64,000 bases of DNA from positions 1-64,000 of the forward strand of contig NZ_BJUW01000012.1 in NCBI RefSeq assembly GCF_007988825.1, given 5' to 3'. Below, piece after piece: positions 16,777 to 25,180 of the stretch. Position numbers and translations under genes: made by a program. Numbering within the stretch: the stretch's first letter is position 1; each line of letters begins with the position of its first letter. The DNA is from Microbacterium aerolatum. Its GTDB lineage: Bacteria > Actinomycetota > Actinomycetes > Actinomycetales > Microbacteriaceae. The notes under the pieces were generated by a model, which saw only the letters and a program-made list of their open reading frames with translations, had not been told where the DNA came from and did no database searches.

Positions 16777-17076
16777 ATGTCTGAGAAGCTCTACCCGCCG
16801 ATCCATCCGGGCGAGGTTCTGTTGGAGGACTTCATCGAGGGCTTCGGCATCACGCAGAACAAGCTCGCCGTGTCGATCGGCGTGTCGCCGCGGCGGATCA
16901 ACGAGATCGTGCACGGCAAGCGTGCCATCACGGCGGACACCGCTCTTCGATTGGGTCGTTACTTCGGGATCTCTCCGCAGTTCTGGCTCAACCTTCAGAC
17001 GCAGTACGAGCTGGAGCTCGCCGAGGATCGTGTGTCCGAGCAGATTGCTGCGATCAAGCCGCTGAAAGTTGCGTGA
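16777..17076 (+). CDS. higA: HigA-family antitoxin
   Basis: 99-residue HTH-XRE antitoxin that neutralises HigB and represses the operon. It begins with the family signature PPIHPGEVLLEDF, followed by the helix-turn-helix ITQNKLAVSIGVSPRRINEI and FWLNLQTQYELE. GGAGG precedes the ATG by 5 nt. The 151 bp between its stop and katA hold nothing I can identify. Confidence 0.95.
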   Translation: MSEKLYPPIHPGEVLLEDFIEGFGITQNKLAVSIGVSPRRINEIVHGKRAITADTALRLGRYFGISPQFWLNLQTQYELELAEDRVSEQIAAIKPLKVA

Positions 17077-17227
17077 CGACGGTCGGGTCAATCGATCGAA
17101 GACTCGCCCGGGCAGCCTTTGCTGATCTTGCCCGTCGAGGACGAGATTGCCGCTTGGTCGACGGGCACGGTTGACCTGCGTGGTCGTGCTTGGTGAGCGA
17201 CGGCGACGCCGATCGTGGCGGCAGGCC

Positions 17228-18730
17228 TCAGTCGTCTGCGTCGACACCCATACCGGGCACGGCCGCACCATCGGCGTCGGCTTTCACTGCGTCCTCGATG
17301 CGCTGCCCGATGACCGGGTCGACGTTCTTCCAGTACTGGAAGGCGTTCGAGAGCACGGGCTCGGCGACGCCGTCCAGCGCACCGGCAACGGTCTTCACGA
17401 ACTCGTCGCGCTGGGCGTCGTCGAACACCTCGCGCACGAGGGTTCCCGGCTGGCCGAAGTCATCGTCTTCCGCATGCAGGTTGTAGGCGTGCCTGGTGAG
17501 CGCGCCGTCGGCCTCCCACCCGTCCTCCACCGGGCCGTCCTCATCCGACCACGAGTCACCGAATGAGTTCGGGGCGTACACGGAGCGAGCACCGGTGTGA
17601 TCGTGCCACATGTTGCCCTCGAAGTTGTAGGTGTGCACCTCGTTGATGGGGCGGTTGACCGGCAGCTGCTGGAAGTTGGTGCCGACGCGGTACCGCTGGG
17701 CATCCTGATATGAGAACGTGCGGCCCAGCAGCATCTTGTCCGGCGAGTTCCCCGTGCCGGGGACCATGTTCGCCGGCGAGAAGCTCGCCTGCTCGATCTG
17801 CGCGAAGAAGTTCTCGGGGTTGCGGTTCAAGGTCATCGTGCCCACCTTGATACGCGGGTAGTCCTTTTTCGACCACACCTTCGTCAGGTCGAAGGGGTTG
17901 AACCGGTACTCCTTGGCCTCGTCGTACGGCATGATCTGGAAGTACAGATCCCAGGACGGATGCTCGCCCCGCGCGATGGCCTCGAAGAGATCCTGACGGT
18001 GGAAGTCGGCGTTCGCCCCGGCCAGTCGCTCGGCCTCCTCGTTCGTGAGGTGCTCCATGCCCTGGTTCGTCTGGAAGTGCCACTTGACCCAGAACCGTTC
18101 GCCGGCGGCATTGACCAGCGAGTAGGTGTGCGAGCTGTAGCCGTTCATGTGCCGCCAGGTCTTCGGCAGCCCTCGCTCGCCCATCAGGTAGGTCACCTGG
18201 TGGGCGGACTCGGGATTGTTCGTCCAGAAGTCCCACTGCATGGTGCCGTCGCGCAGTCCGCTGTCGGGCAGTCGCTTCTGCGAACGGATGAAGTGGGCGA
18301 ACTTCATCGGATCGCGCACGAAGAAGATCGGGGTGTTGTTGCCCACCATGTCGAAGTTGCCCTCTTCCGTGTAGAACTTCAGCGCGAAGCCCCGCACGTC
18401 GCGCCAGGTGTCGGGGGAGCCCAGCTCTCCGGCCACCGTGGAGAAGCGCGCCAGCATCTCGGTCCTCCTCCCCGGCTGAAGGAAGTCGGCCTTGGTATAC
18501 CGCGAGACGTCCTCGGTGACCTCGAACGTGCCGAATGCGCCAGCGCCCTTCGCGTGTGGACGCCGCTCGGGAACGTTCATCCGGTTGAAGTGCTGCATGG
18601 TCTCGATCAGGTGATGATCGTGCAACACGACCGGACCGTCATTGCCGACGGTGAGCGAGTTTCGGTCGCTGACGGCCGGGATGCCCGCCTGGGTGGTGGA
18701 TCCCGTGGCGTTGGGAGTCTTCTTCTCCAT
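17228..18730 (-). CDS. katA: Monofunctional heme catalase
   Basis: Converts hydrogen peroxide to water and oxygen. 500 residues, a clade-typical small-subunit catalase. The essential distal His59 lies in [10 protein letters not shown], Asn132 in [11 protein letters not shown], and the proximal heme ligand Tyr341 in [15 protein letters not shown] at 18730 is chosen because GGAGG lies 5 nt upstream; the frame extends 13 codons further without a better site. No regulator of the peroxide type is adjacent. Confidence 0.97.
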   Translation of the reverse strand: MEKKTPNATGSTTQAGIPAVSDRNSLTVGNDGPVVLHDHHLIETMQHFNRMNVPERRPHAKGAGAFGTFEVTEDVSRYTKADFLQPGRRTEMLARFSTVAGELGSPDTWRDVRGFALKFYTEEGNFDMVGNNTPIFFVRDPMKFAHFIRSQKRLPDSGLRDGTMQWDFWTNNPESAHQVTYLMGERGLPKTWRHMNGYSSHTYSLVNAAGERFWVKWHFQTNQGMEHLTNEEAERLAGANADFHRQDLFEAIARGEHPSWDLYFQIMPYDEAKEYRFNPFDLTKVWSKKDYPRIKVGTMTLNRNPENFFAQIEQASFSPANMVPGTGNSPDKMLLGRTFSYQDAQRYRVGTNFQQLPVNRPINEVHTYNFEGNMWHDHTGARSVYAPNSFGDSWSDEDGPVEDGWEADGALTRHAYNLHAEDDDFGQPGTLVREVFDDAQRDEFVKTVAGALDGVAEPVLSNAFQYWKNVDPVIGQRIEDAVKADADGAAVPGMGVDADD

Positions 18731-18916
18731 CTCGTCCTCCTTCTCCTCCGGATCGGAACCGTTGTGCATGGAGCTCGACGGTCGCCGAGTGGCTCATGCC
18801 CTAGTCAAGCCCGGACCGGTTCAGAAGTGAAGGGGTTGACGCCGATGCTGGGCGATCGGCGCAGGCCGCCTGGTCTGGCGTCTGAGCCTGCAGAGGTCGG
18901 AGACTGCGCCGAGATA

Positions 18917-19258
18917 TCAGTAGACCCGGCGAATCTCCTGCGGCCAGCCGCAAGCCTCCGCGATCTTTCCGCCCCACACCTTCGCGGCCTCGTCGTCGGC
19001 GACGTCGATGATCGTGAGTCCGCCGATGCGTGCCTCGTTCGCCGGTATCGGGCCGTCGGTGACGACAACGGTGCCGCTGGTCGCATCCGCGCTGAACGCG
19101 CCAGTCATGTCTTCGTCGACTCCGGCGGCGAAGACGTAGGCTCCTGCAGCTTTGATCTCCTCGACGACGGCGTGCGCGAGGGGGCCACGCGAGGCGAACC
19201 ACTCCTCGGGATGATCCCCGACCCACGTCTGGTTGAAGTAGACGATGTACTGCGCCAT
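18917..19258 (-). CDS. YCII-related domain protein
   Basis: 113-residue dimeric alpha-beta barrel protein of the YCII/DGPF type. Visible features are QYIVYFNQTWVG, VVVTDGP and GGLTIIDVADDEAAKVW. Biochemical role unknown. The ATG at 19258 has GAGGAG 4 nt upstream. The 186 bp before katA contain no gene. Confidence 0.8.
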   Translation of the reverse strand: MAQYIVYFNQTWVGDHPEEWFASRGPLAHAVVEEIKAAGAYVFAAGVDEDMTGAFSADATSGTVVVTDGPIPANEARIGGLTIIDVADDEAAKVWGGKIAEACGWPQEIRRVY

Positions 19259-19283
19259 GTCGCTCCTCATCGAACGAGATTGG

Positions 19284-19690
19284 TCAACGCGAGAGATGCG
19301 CTGGTGCAGACACTACGCCCACCGGCATGACGGTTGCCGCCCGTATGTGCTCGTAGACGATCGAGGTGCGCACGTCGGCGACCTCTGGCCTTTCGGTGAG
19401 CTGGTCGATGACGAAGGCATAGAGGTGTTCGTTGTCGGGGACGGCGACGTGGATGAGGAAGTCCTCGCTGCCGCTGGTGACGAAGACGCCGAGCACCTCG
19501 GGCAGCGCCGCTGCCCACTCCCGGAAACCCTCGATGCGGTCGCGCGTGGGAGGGCGGACACGCACAGCCACGAGCGCCTGGACCGGCCGGCCGATCTCCG
19601 CGAGGCCGAGCTCGAGGCGCGCTCCGGTGATGACGCCGCGCTCGCGCAGCGCCTTCATGCGGTCGAGCGAGGTCTTGTTGGATGAACGAC
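19284..19690 (-). pseudogene. Lrp/AsnC-family regulator lacking most of its HTH
   Basis: The C-terminal ligand-binding (RAM) domain is intact: ALVAVRVRPPTRDRIEGF, VFVTSGSEDFLIHVAV and VRTSIVYEHIRA. It starts only at the end of the DNA-recognition helix (NKTSLDRMKALRERGVITG). Upstream the frame stays open but reads through the complement of the EamA gene, and the first two HTH helices are missing. ATG at 19658 could still yield a 124-residue RAM-only protein. The natural arrangement is a regulator divergent from an EamA exporter, so a deletion joining the two genes is the simplest explanation. The right boundary (about 19680-19690) is approximate. Confidence 0.75.
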
Positions 19691-20655
19691 GCTCCAATCT
19701 CTCTCGCGCGATCGGCCCGGCAGCGGTGCTCGGTGCCGCGTTGCTGTGGGGCACCGTGGGTCCGGCCCAGGTGCTCGCCGCGTCCGAGGTCGATCCTGGT
19801 TCGCTGGGGGTTGCTCGGTTGCTGGTCGGCGGGGCGGCGCTGGCACTCTTCTGTCCACGGCCGGCGGCGTGGTGGCGGGTTCTGCGCTCAGACGTCATCG
19901 GTTGGGTTCTGCTGGCCGCGCTGGCCACCGGCGTCTACCAGGTGACCTTCATGCACGCAGTGGATCAGCTGGGTGCGGGACTCGGCACGGTGATCGCATT
20001 GGGAGTCGCCCCGGTGGCGACAGGCATCTGCGCCCGGTGGTGGACCCGTGACCGCATGACGCTCGGCTGGGTGATCAGCACGGCGACCGCGGTCGTCGGC
20101 TGCGCCGTTCTGCTCGACCCGTGGGATGCTGCGGGTGCAGTCGGTGCGGAGGCGACAGGCGTCGGCATCGCCCTGGTATCCGGCGTCTGCTACGGCGTCT
20201 ACACGGTCGCCGCGAAGCGATTCCTCTCGACGGGAGTTCCCGCACTCCCCGCCACGAGCTTCACACTGATCCTCGCCGGCATCCTTCTGTCGCCGATCAT
20301 CGTGCTGCATCCCGCGCACCTGATGGATGCTGACGCGCTGATGCTGATCGGATGGACGGGCCTCGCCGGCACTGCCCAGGCACACGCGCTGTTCGTGTAC
20401 GGACTGCGGCTGACGACCGCGCCGCTGGCGGGAACGCTGAGTCTTGCCGAGCCGCTGTTGGCGGCCGTGCTCGGCTTCGTCGTCCTGCAGGAGAGAATCA
20501 CTGTCTCTGCGCTGATCGGGTGTTCGCTGATGATCGCGGGCCTCGTCGCCGTCACTGCCGTCGATGCCCGCCGCGGGCGCAGGCGCCCGCGACAGCGCAC
20601 CCCGGGGGAGCGAACGATCAGTTCAGGACCCGGGCCCCCTCGGCGACCGGTGTGA
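19678..20655 (+). CDS. EamA/DMT-family transporter
   Basis: Drug/metabolite exporter of about 325 residues with ten predicted membrane helices in two EamA halves (first helix AVLGAALLWGTVGPAQVLA, later LTTAPLAGTLSLAEPLLAAVLG). Its normal start seems lost: the only in-frame starts nearby are TTG at 19675 and 19678, or ATG at 19657 inside the truncated regulator gene. TTG at 19678 has GCGAGG 5 nt upstream. The C-terminal 30 residues are basic and overlap the opposing VOC gene by 38 bp. Expression is uncertain. Confidence 0.75.
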   Translation: MDERRSNLSRAIGPAAVLGAALLWGTVGPAQVLAASEVDPGSLGVARLLVGGAALALFCPRPAAWWRVLRSDVIGWVLLAALATGVYQVTFMHAVDQLGAGLGTVIALGVAPVATGICARWWTRDRMTLGWVISTATAVVGCAVLLDPWDAAGAVGAEATGVGIALVSGVCYGVYTVAAKRFLSTGVPALPATSFTLILAGILLSPIIVLHPAHLMDADALMLIGWTGLAGTAQAHALFVYGLRLTTAPLAGTLSLAEPLLAAVLGFVVLQERITVSALIGCSLMIAGLVAVTAVDARRGRRRPRQRTPGERTISSGPGPPRRPV

Positions 20656-21010
20656 AGAGGTTGACCAGATTGCCATCGGGGTCCCTGACGAGAAGCGAAC
20701 GATTCCCCCACGGCATATCCGTCGGCGCATTGACGAACTCGTCGACGACATCCTGAAGAGCGTCGTATGTCGCATCGACGTCGTCGACGCGGAAATCCAG
20801 CATGACGCTGCGATTCGCGCGAGCTTCAGCCGCATTCTCACCGAGCAGCGGAACGGTGGCAGAGCTGGCGATGGCCAGCGTGCCGGCCGGAGTGCGCAGC
20901 TCAGCGAACAGGGGATGCAGTCGCTCGGCGGCGATGCCGGTGACTCCTTCGTAGAACGCGACAAGCGCGTCGACGTCGTCGGTGATGATGCGGGTGGCTG
21001 CCAAGTGCAT
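20618..21010 (-). CDS. VOC family protein
   Basis: 130-residue glyoxalase-fold protein: TRIITDDVDALVAFYEGVTG in the first repeat, MLDFRVDDVDATYDAL and VRDPDGNLVNLFTP in the second. Substrate unknown. GAGGAG lies 5 nt before the ATG. It is divergent from a WYL-type regulator, with a 25-bp perfect palindrome between them, so it is probably that regulator's target. Confidence 0.9.
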   Translation of the reverse strand: MHLAATRIITDDVDALVAFYEGVTGIAAERLHPLFAELRTPAGTLAIASSATVPLLGENAAEARANRSVMLDFRVDDVDATYDALQDVVDEFVNAPTDMPWGNRSLLVRDPDGNLVNLFTPVAEGARVLN

Positions 21011-21073
21011 GGGGTTCTCCTCGTGGGGTGGATGCGGCCCAGAGAGCTGGGCGCGGGTATGACGCTATGACTG

Positions 21074-21098
21074 ATACCGGGCAGAAGCTGCCCGGTAT
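21074..21098. promoter_or_regulatory. Probable operator of the WYL regulator
   Basis: Perfect inverted repeat ATACCGGGCAG-AAG-CTGCCCGGTAT in the 107-bp gap between the divergent VOC and WYL genes, 19 bp before the WYL start. Confidence 0.7.
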
Positions 21099-21117
21099 GG
21101 TTTGCGATGATTGAGGC

Positions 21118-22137
21118 ATGGCCGACACGACAGCCCGAGCCCTGCAGCTGCTCGAGCTGTTGCAGTCCGCACAGCTGCGCACTGTTCCCGAACTCGCGGC
21201 CCGCCTCGGCGTGGACGAACGGACTATTCGCAGAGACGTGGCTCGTCTGGTCGAGCAGGGAGTGCCGGTCGAAACGCTGCGCGGACGCTACGGCGGTTAC
21301 CGACTCGCGTCCGGCCAGCGCGTACTCCCGCTGATGTTCAGCAATGAGGAAGTCGTCTCGGTATTCCTGGGACTTTCCCATGCGCAGGCGGCGTCACCCC
21401 GGCCGGAAGTCGCGGCGGAGACGGCGCTGTCCAAGATCAAACGAGCGCTGCCGGCAGAGGATGCGAGAAGGATCGATTCCTTGCTCGGCGCTATGACGTC
21501 GGCATCCACGCATGGAGGAGATGCCCCGGATCCTGCTGTGATGCTGACTCTGGCGGAGGCCGTGAACTGTGGGCACGTCCTCGACATCCGCTATCAGAGC
21601 GGCAAGGGCATCCCCTCGCGACGAACGATCCATCCTTATGGCCTGATCGCGCACTCGAGGCGCTGGTATCTGATCGCGTTCGACACGGACGCTCAGGAGG
21701 AACGCACGTTCCGGGTCGATCGGATCCGGACGGCGCGTTCGGTGCCGGGGTCTTTCACCGCACCGCAGAAGCTGGACCTCGAAAGCCGCCTTCTCGACCT
21801 CTTCGCGAGTGCGAAGTATCGATGGCAGGTCCAGTTGCGTGTTCGCGGCTCCGAGGAACAGATTCGGGCGCAGCTGCCGCGCAGCGTTGCGCGACTCGAA
21901 CGACTGGACAGTACGGGCGAGGACGACCAGCCATGGCATCGGGTCGAGGTTCATGCCGAGCGCCTCGACTGGATACCCCCGGTCATCGCGGCGCTAGGCT
22001 GCGAGGTGCTGATCGATCATCCCGACGAGCTCCGTGACCTGGTGAGAGCGGCAGCGGCCAGGATGCTGCATGCCGCCGGCGACGACGGCTCGCACCCGGG
22101 GAACCGCACTTCGACACGAGCGAGGAGCTCTGCATGA
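21118..22137 (+). CDS. YafY-type HTH and WYL-domain transcriptional regulator
   Basis: 339 residues: an N-terminal DeoR-like HTH (RTVPELAARLGVDERTIRRDVARL, read as helix-turn-helix at about 22-45), a GRYGGYRLASG wing, and a WYL ligand-sensing domain with IHPYGLIAHSRRWYLIAFD and FRVDRI. The C-terminal WCX region ends around residue 320 and a short disordered tail follows. It probably binds the palindrome just upstream and controls itself and the divergent VOC gene. Its stop overlaps the next gene as ATGA. Confidence 0.92.
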   Translation: MADTTARALQLLELLQSAQLRTVPELAARLGVDERTIRRDVARLVEQGVPVETLRGRYGGYRLASGQRVLPLMFSNEEVVSVFLGLSHAQAASPRPEVAAETALSKIKRALPAEDARRIDSLLGAMTSASTHGGDAPDPAVMLTLAEAVNCGHVLDIRYQSGKGIPSRRTIHPYGLIAHSRRWYLIAFDTDAQEERTFRVDRIRTARSVPGSFTAPQKLDLESRLLDLFASAKYRWQVQLRVRGSEEQIRAQLPRSVARLERLDSTGEDDQPWHRVEVHAERLDWIPPVIAALGCEVLIDHPDELRDLVRAAAARMLHAAGDDGSHPGNRTSTRARSSA

Positions 22138-22688
22138 ACCCGCAATCGACCAAGTCCATGTTGCGCGCGTTGCCGTCGCTGACGGGGAGTGCGCCACCCC
22201 TGGGTCTCACGGGCCTGCCCGAGGACCCGGTGGAGCTCTTCCTCGAGTGGCTCGCTGCCGCCCAGCATCGCGAGGTGGCGGAGCCGCACGCGATGACCCT
22301 GTCGACAGTCGACGCGAGCGGGATGCCGGATGCACGCGTGCTGGTGCTGAAGGACGTGGACGCGAGTGGCTGGGCGTTCGCCAGCACACGGACGAGCGCC
22401 AAGGGCGGACAGCTCAGTGCCTGCCCGTCTGCGGCGCTCACGTTCTGGTGGCAGCCGCTAGTGCGCTCGGTCCGGGTGCGTGGGGCCGTGATCGAGGCAT
22501 CCCGAGAAGCGAGCCTCGCCGATCTGCGAGCCAGAAGTGCGTCGGCGCAGAACGGGGTCGATCCGGACGACTGGACGCTTTGGAGAGTCCTGCCGAGTCG
22601 CGTCGAGTTCTGGCAGGGGTCGCCGGATCGCCAACACACACGCGTGGTCTACGTCCGCGACCACGACGGTTGGCGGATCGAGAACTGA
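22134..22688 (+). CDS. Pyridoxamine 5'-phosphate oxidase family protein
   Basis: 184-residue FMN-binding split-barrel protein. It carries the PdxH-like blocks TLSTVDASGMPDARVLVLKD, FASTRTSAKGGQL and, at the C-terminus, SRVEFWQGSPDRQHTRVVY. PdxH itself is about 210-220 residues and ends differently (RLHDR); the QHTR variant suggests a PhzG-like oxidase rather than true pyridoxal-phosphate synthesis. The ATG overlaps the stop of the WYL gene. Confidence 0.85.
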   Translation: MNPQSTKSMLRALPSLTGSAPPLGLTGLPEDPVELFLEWLAAAQHREVAEPHAMTLSTVDASGMPDARVLVLKDVDASGWAFASTRTSAKGGQLSACPSAALTFWWQPLVRSVRVRGAVIEASREASLADLRARSASAQNGVDPDDWTLWRVLPSRVEFWQGSPDRQHTRVVYVRDHDGWRIEN

Positions 22689-22714
22689 GTGCCCGCCTGA
22701 CTCGTCCCCCTGCG

Positions 22715-23155
22715 TCAGTCGCTTGTCGGCGGCCGACGATTGCGTTTCGTCTCCGAGACACGTCGCTTGCTCTCCAGGCGTCGACGCTGGGATCCGCGTG
22801 TGGGACGGGTGGCGCGCCGCACAGCATCGGGCATCACCGCGTTGCGCAGGGTCTCGGCAAGCCGTTCCCGCGCGGCAGCCCGATTGCGCAACTGGGATCT
22901 GTGCTCCTCGGCACTGATGGTGAGCACCGTTCCGGAGAGCTTCGTCGCGACGTTGGCAAGCACGCGTGCGCGCTGGACGTCATCCAGCGCCGTGGTCGTC
23001 GCGAGATCCAGGCTCAGCTGCACTCGGGAATCCGAGGTGTTGACGCCCTGCCCGCCGGGTCCGGACGCGTGGCTGAACTGCTCGACGAGTTCTCCATCCG
23101 GGACGCGCAAGCCCCTCGGAGCGCCGGGTCCCGGCGGCACACGCACGTCAACCAT
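22715..23155 (-). CDS. arfB: Alternative ribosome-rescue factor ArfB
   Basis: Codon-independent peptidyl-tRNA hydrolase releasing stalled ribosomes. 146 residues with the class I release-factor catalytic GGQ in SHASGPGGQGVNTSDSRVQL and the basic, disordered C-terminal tail (RRRLESKRRVSETKRNRR) that enters the mRNA channel. The length and lack of a codon-recognition domain fit ArfB (YaeJ). The ATG has no strong ribosome binding site. Confidence 0.95.
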   Translation of the reverse strand: MVDVRVPPGPGAPRGLRVPDGELVEQFSHASGPGGQGVNTSDSRVQLSLDLATTTALDDVQRARVLANVATKLSGTVLTISAEEHRSQLRNRAAARERLAETLRNAVMPDAVRRATRPTRGSQRRRLESKRRVSETKRNRRPPTSD

Positions 23156-23176
23156 CTGACCAGTGTCCGATGTTCG

Positions 23177-24073
23177 CTATTGCGGACCGAGCTGCGCTGC
23201 CGCAGCCTCGAGGTGCGCCGGATCGCCGGTCGTCAGTGCATACAAGCCGTAGGCGAGCGGTGACGTGGAATAAAGCTCTGTGCAGTGCTCCGCAAGCTTC
23301 GGCCATACCCGTCCTCCGCGCTCGACGTATCGCCGCACTGTCGCATCGAACGACCGATCCGAAACACTCGCCCGGTGGAACACGAAGTCTCTCGCCGGAT
23401 CGCCGATCGCCGCTGTGGTCCAGTCCAGCACTCCCACGATCTTCTCGTCGGTGAGCAGCAGATGAGCGGGGTAGACCTCGCCGTGGGTCAGCACCGACCA
23501 CGTCGGCCAGTAATCGTCATCCGCCAGCCATGTGCGCCACCGCGACAGCAGGTCGGCAGCGATCGCGAACTCGGCCGAGACCCGAGCGATATCGTCGCGG
23601 ATCCCTTGGCGAGTCTCCGCGGCGGTGCGGATGTCGATGCCGGTGGTCGACACCTCCTCCGGATCGATCGAGTGCAACTGGGCGAGCAGATCGCCGAGCG
23701 AATGGGCGAACGCGTCCGACTCGACATCGAAGTGCCAGGCGGGCTCACCATCCTCGCCGATGGTGAGCCCCGGCTCGCCCGGCAGGAGCGGATAGGCGAT
23801 CAGGTCGGCGGCGTGGATTCGCCAGTCCGGGATCTCCACGTCGAGATGCGGTTGGATGCGATCCAGCAGCCGTCCCTCGACGGCAGCGCGAGGCGCGACA
23901 TCCGCGCGTCGGGGAATTCGCAGCACCCACTTCTCAGCGCCATCCGTTTCGGCGAACGCCACACGAAAATCGAGCCCGAGTTCGTTCAGCGAGATCGACT
24001 CGGGTACGACATCCAGACCGTGCGAGGCAGCGAGATCTGCGATGGACTTCCGGTCAGTAGCTTCGGTCGTCAT
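23177..24073 (-). CDS. Macrolide 2'-phosphotransferase-like kinase (Mph family)
   Basis: 298-residue APH-fold kinase. It follows Mph proteins throughout: ELGLDFRVAFAETDG, KWVLRIPRRADV, LIAYPLLPGEPG, YWPTWSVLTHGE, GVLDWTTAAIGDPARDFVFH and GGRVWPKLAEH. In resistance enzymes this group phosphorylates the desosamine 2'-OH of macrolides. The Brenner-type motif reads HGEVYPAH where Mph(A), as I remember it, has HGDLYVGH, so the catalytic Asp position is Glu; activity is therefore uncertain. ATG at 24073 is preferred over a GTG 18 nt upstream. Whether it confers resistance cannot be told from sequence. Confidence 0.85.
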   Translation of the reverse strand: MTTEATDRKSIADLAASHGLDVVPESISLNELGLDFRVAFAETDGAEKWVLRIPRRADVAPRAAVEGRLLDRIQPHLDVEIPDWRIHAADLIAYPLLPGEPGLTIGEDGEPAWHFDVESDAFAHSLGDLLAQLHSIDPEEVSTTGIDIRTAAETRQGIRDDIARVSAEFAIAADLLSRWRTWLADDDYWPTWSVLTHGEVYPAHLLLTDEKIVGVLDWTTAAIGDPARDFVFHRASVSDRSFDATVRRYVERGGRVWPKLAEHCTELYSTSPLAYGLYALTTGDPAHLEAAAAQLGPQ

Positions 24074-24209
24074 GCCGCCACTCTTCCACACCGGCGATCA
24101 CCGCCGCCCGGTGCCGCCAATACGTCGGCAGGTACGATCGAAGCTGCAGTGCGCGTCATCGGGCATCTGGTGCTCGGCGCGCAAATCGGTGGATACGGAA
24201 GGCCAGACA

Positions 24210-24782
24210 GTGACGCAGCAGAGCATCTTCGAACCGGACGGCCGTGCCGTGCCGTACATCGTCGAGGGAGAGGGCCCCGTCTCTCTGGTGCTGGTCACCG
24301 TGCGCGACCTCGACAGCGACGGTCTCGGAGTCGTGGCGCACTACCTCGCCGAGGAAGCCGGCTTCCACGTCGTGCGGATCGGCCTGCAGGCTGACGGTGT
24401 GGATGCCGCGGCAGCTCGCGCCCAGGCAGACGACGTCCTCGCGGTGATCGACGACCTCGGTCTCGAAGACACCTGGATCGGCGGACACGGTTACGGCGGC
24501 ACCGTCGCGCGCGCCTTCGCCGCGGCGCACACGGACCGCTCGAACGGTCTGCTGCTGCTCGGCGCCGAGGATGACGACACCCCGCTCGCGCGGGCGATCC
24601 CGGTCCTGATCGTCCAGGGCACCGACGACACCGTCACGCCTCCCGCCAACGGCGAGCGTCTGCAGGAGACCGCCCCCGAGCGCGCGAGCGTGAAGACGCT
24701 CGAGGGCGCCGACCACTTCTTCCCGGTCACCCATCCGATCGAGACCGCCGTCATCATCGAGGAGTACCTCGACTGGGACTGA
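24210..24782 (+). CDS. Short alpha/beta-hydrolase-fold protein with a missing nucleophile
   Basis: 190 residues with the alpha/beta-hydrolase outline: an early strand SLVLVTVRDLD, a nucleophile-elbow region WIGGHGYGGTVARAFAA, an acid-loop VQGTDDTVTPP and a C-terminal GADHFFPVTHP. The elbow has Gly where GHSxGG hydrolases have the nucleophilic Ser, while Asp and His are kept, so ordinary hydrolase activity is doubtful. GTG at 24210 has GGAAGG 7 nt upstream. Cap-domain sequence seems absent. Confidence 0.75.
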   Translation: MTQQSIFEPDGRAVPYIVEGEGPVSLVLVTVRDLDSDGLGVVAHYLAEEAGFHVVRIGLQADGVDAAAARAQADDVLAVIDDLGLEDTWIGGHGYGGTVARAFAAAHTDRSNGLLLLGAEDDDTPLARAIPVLIVQGTDDTVTPPANGERLQETAPERASVKTLEGADHFFPVTHPIETAVIIEEYLDWD

Positions 24783-24790
24783 CGCGGCCT

Positions 24791-25180
24791 TCAGCGCAGC
24801 TGAAGATCGATGAGCGGGTGATCGGAGAACACCTCGAGCACCAGATCGAAGTACGTCTTCCCCGTCCCGGCGCGCAGCGCGTCCAGGTCCGACATGATGC
24901 GGGCCTCGTCGTACGCATGCGGCTGGGCGAGCTTGTCCAGCAGCCAGCGCTGCGTCGCCTCGAAACCGAGCACCTCGCGACTGCGCGCATGGTCATGCCA
25001 GACCACCACGGCCTGATCTCCATCGCGTGACTCGGTGTCGAGGCGGTGCAGGACGTCGTTCAGGGCATCCAGGCTGGCGCCCATCTCCCAGTCCTCATCC
25101 CGCATGAACTCGCGATTGAACTGCTCGTAGAGATCGGCGATCCCTCCGACGTCCTCACCGTCGATCCGGTATCCGGTCAT
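24791..25180 (-). CDS. Barstar-family ribonuclease inhibitor-like protein
   Basis: 129-residue protein whose N-terminal 45 residues match barstar: YRIDGEDVGGIADLYEQFN and a GASLDALNDVLHRL segment equivalent to the LDALWD helix that blocks barnase. No barnase-like gene is next to it. The ATG overlaps the stop of the PfpI gene by one base (TGATG), so both are likely on one transcript. The C-terminal half is less conserved. Confidence 0.75.
   Translation of the reverse strand: MTGYRIDGEDVGGIADLYEQFNREFMRDEDWEMGASLDALNDVLHRLDTESRDGDQAVVVWHDHARSREVLGFEATQRWLLDKLAQPHAYDEARIMSDLDALRAGTGKTYFDLVLEVFSDHPLIDLQLR

Noticed and set aside
12964..18730. Functional link between the ankyrin protein and catalase
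   Set aside because: They are about 4 kb apart with unrelated genes between.
23177..24073. Confident call of a working macrolide-resistance gene
   Set aside because: The catalytic motif differs from characterised enzymes and only sequence is available.
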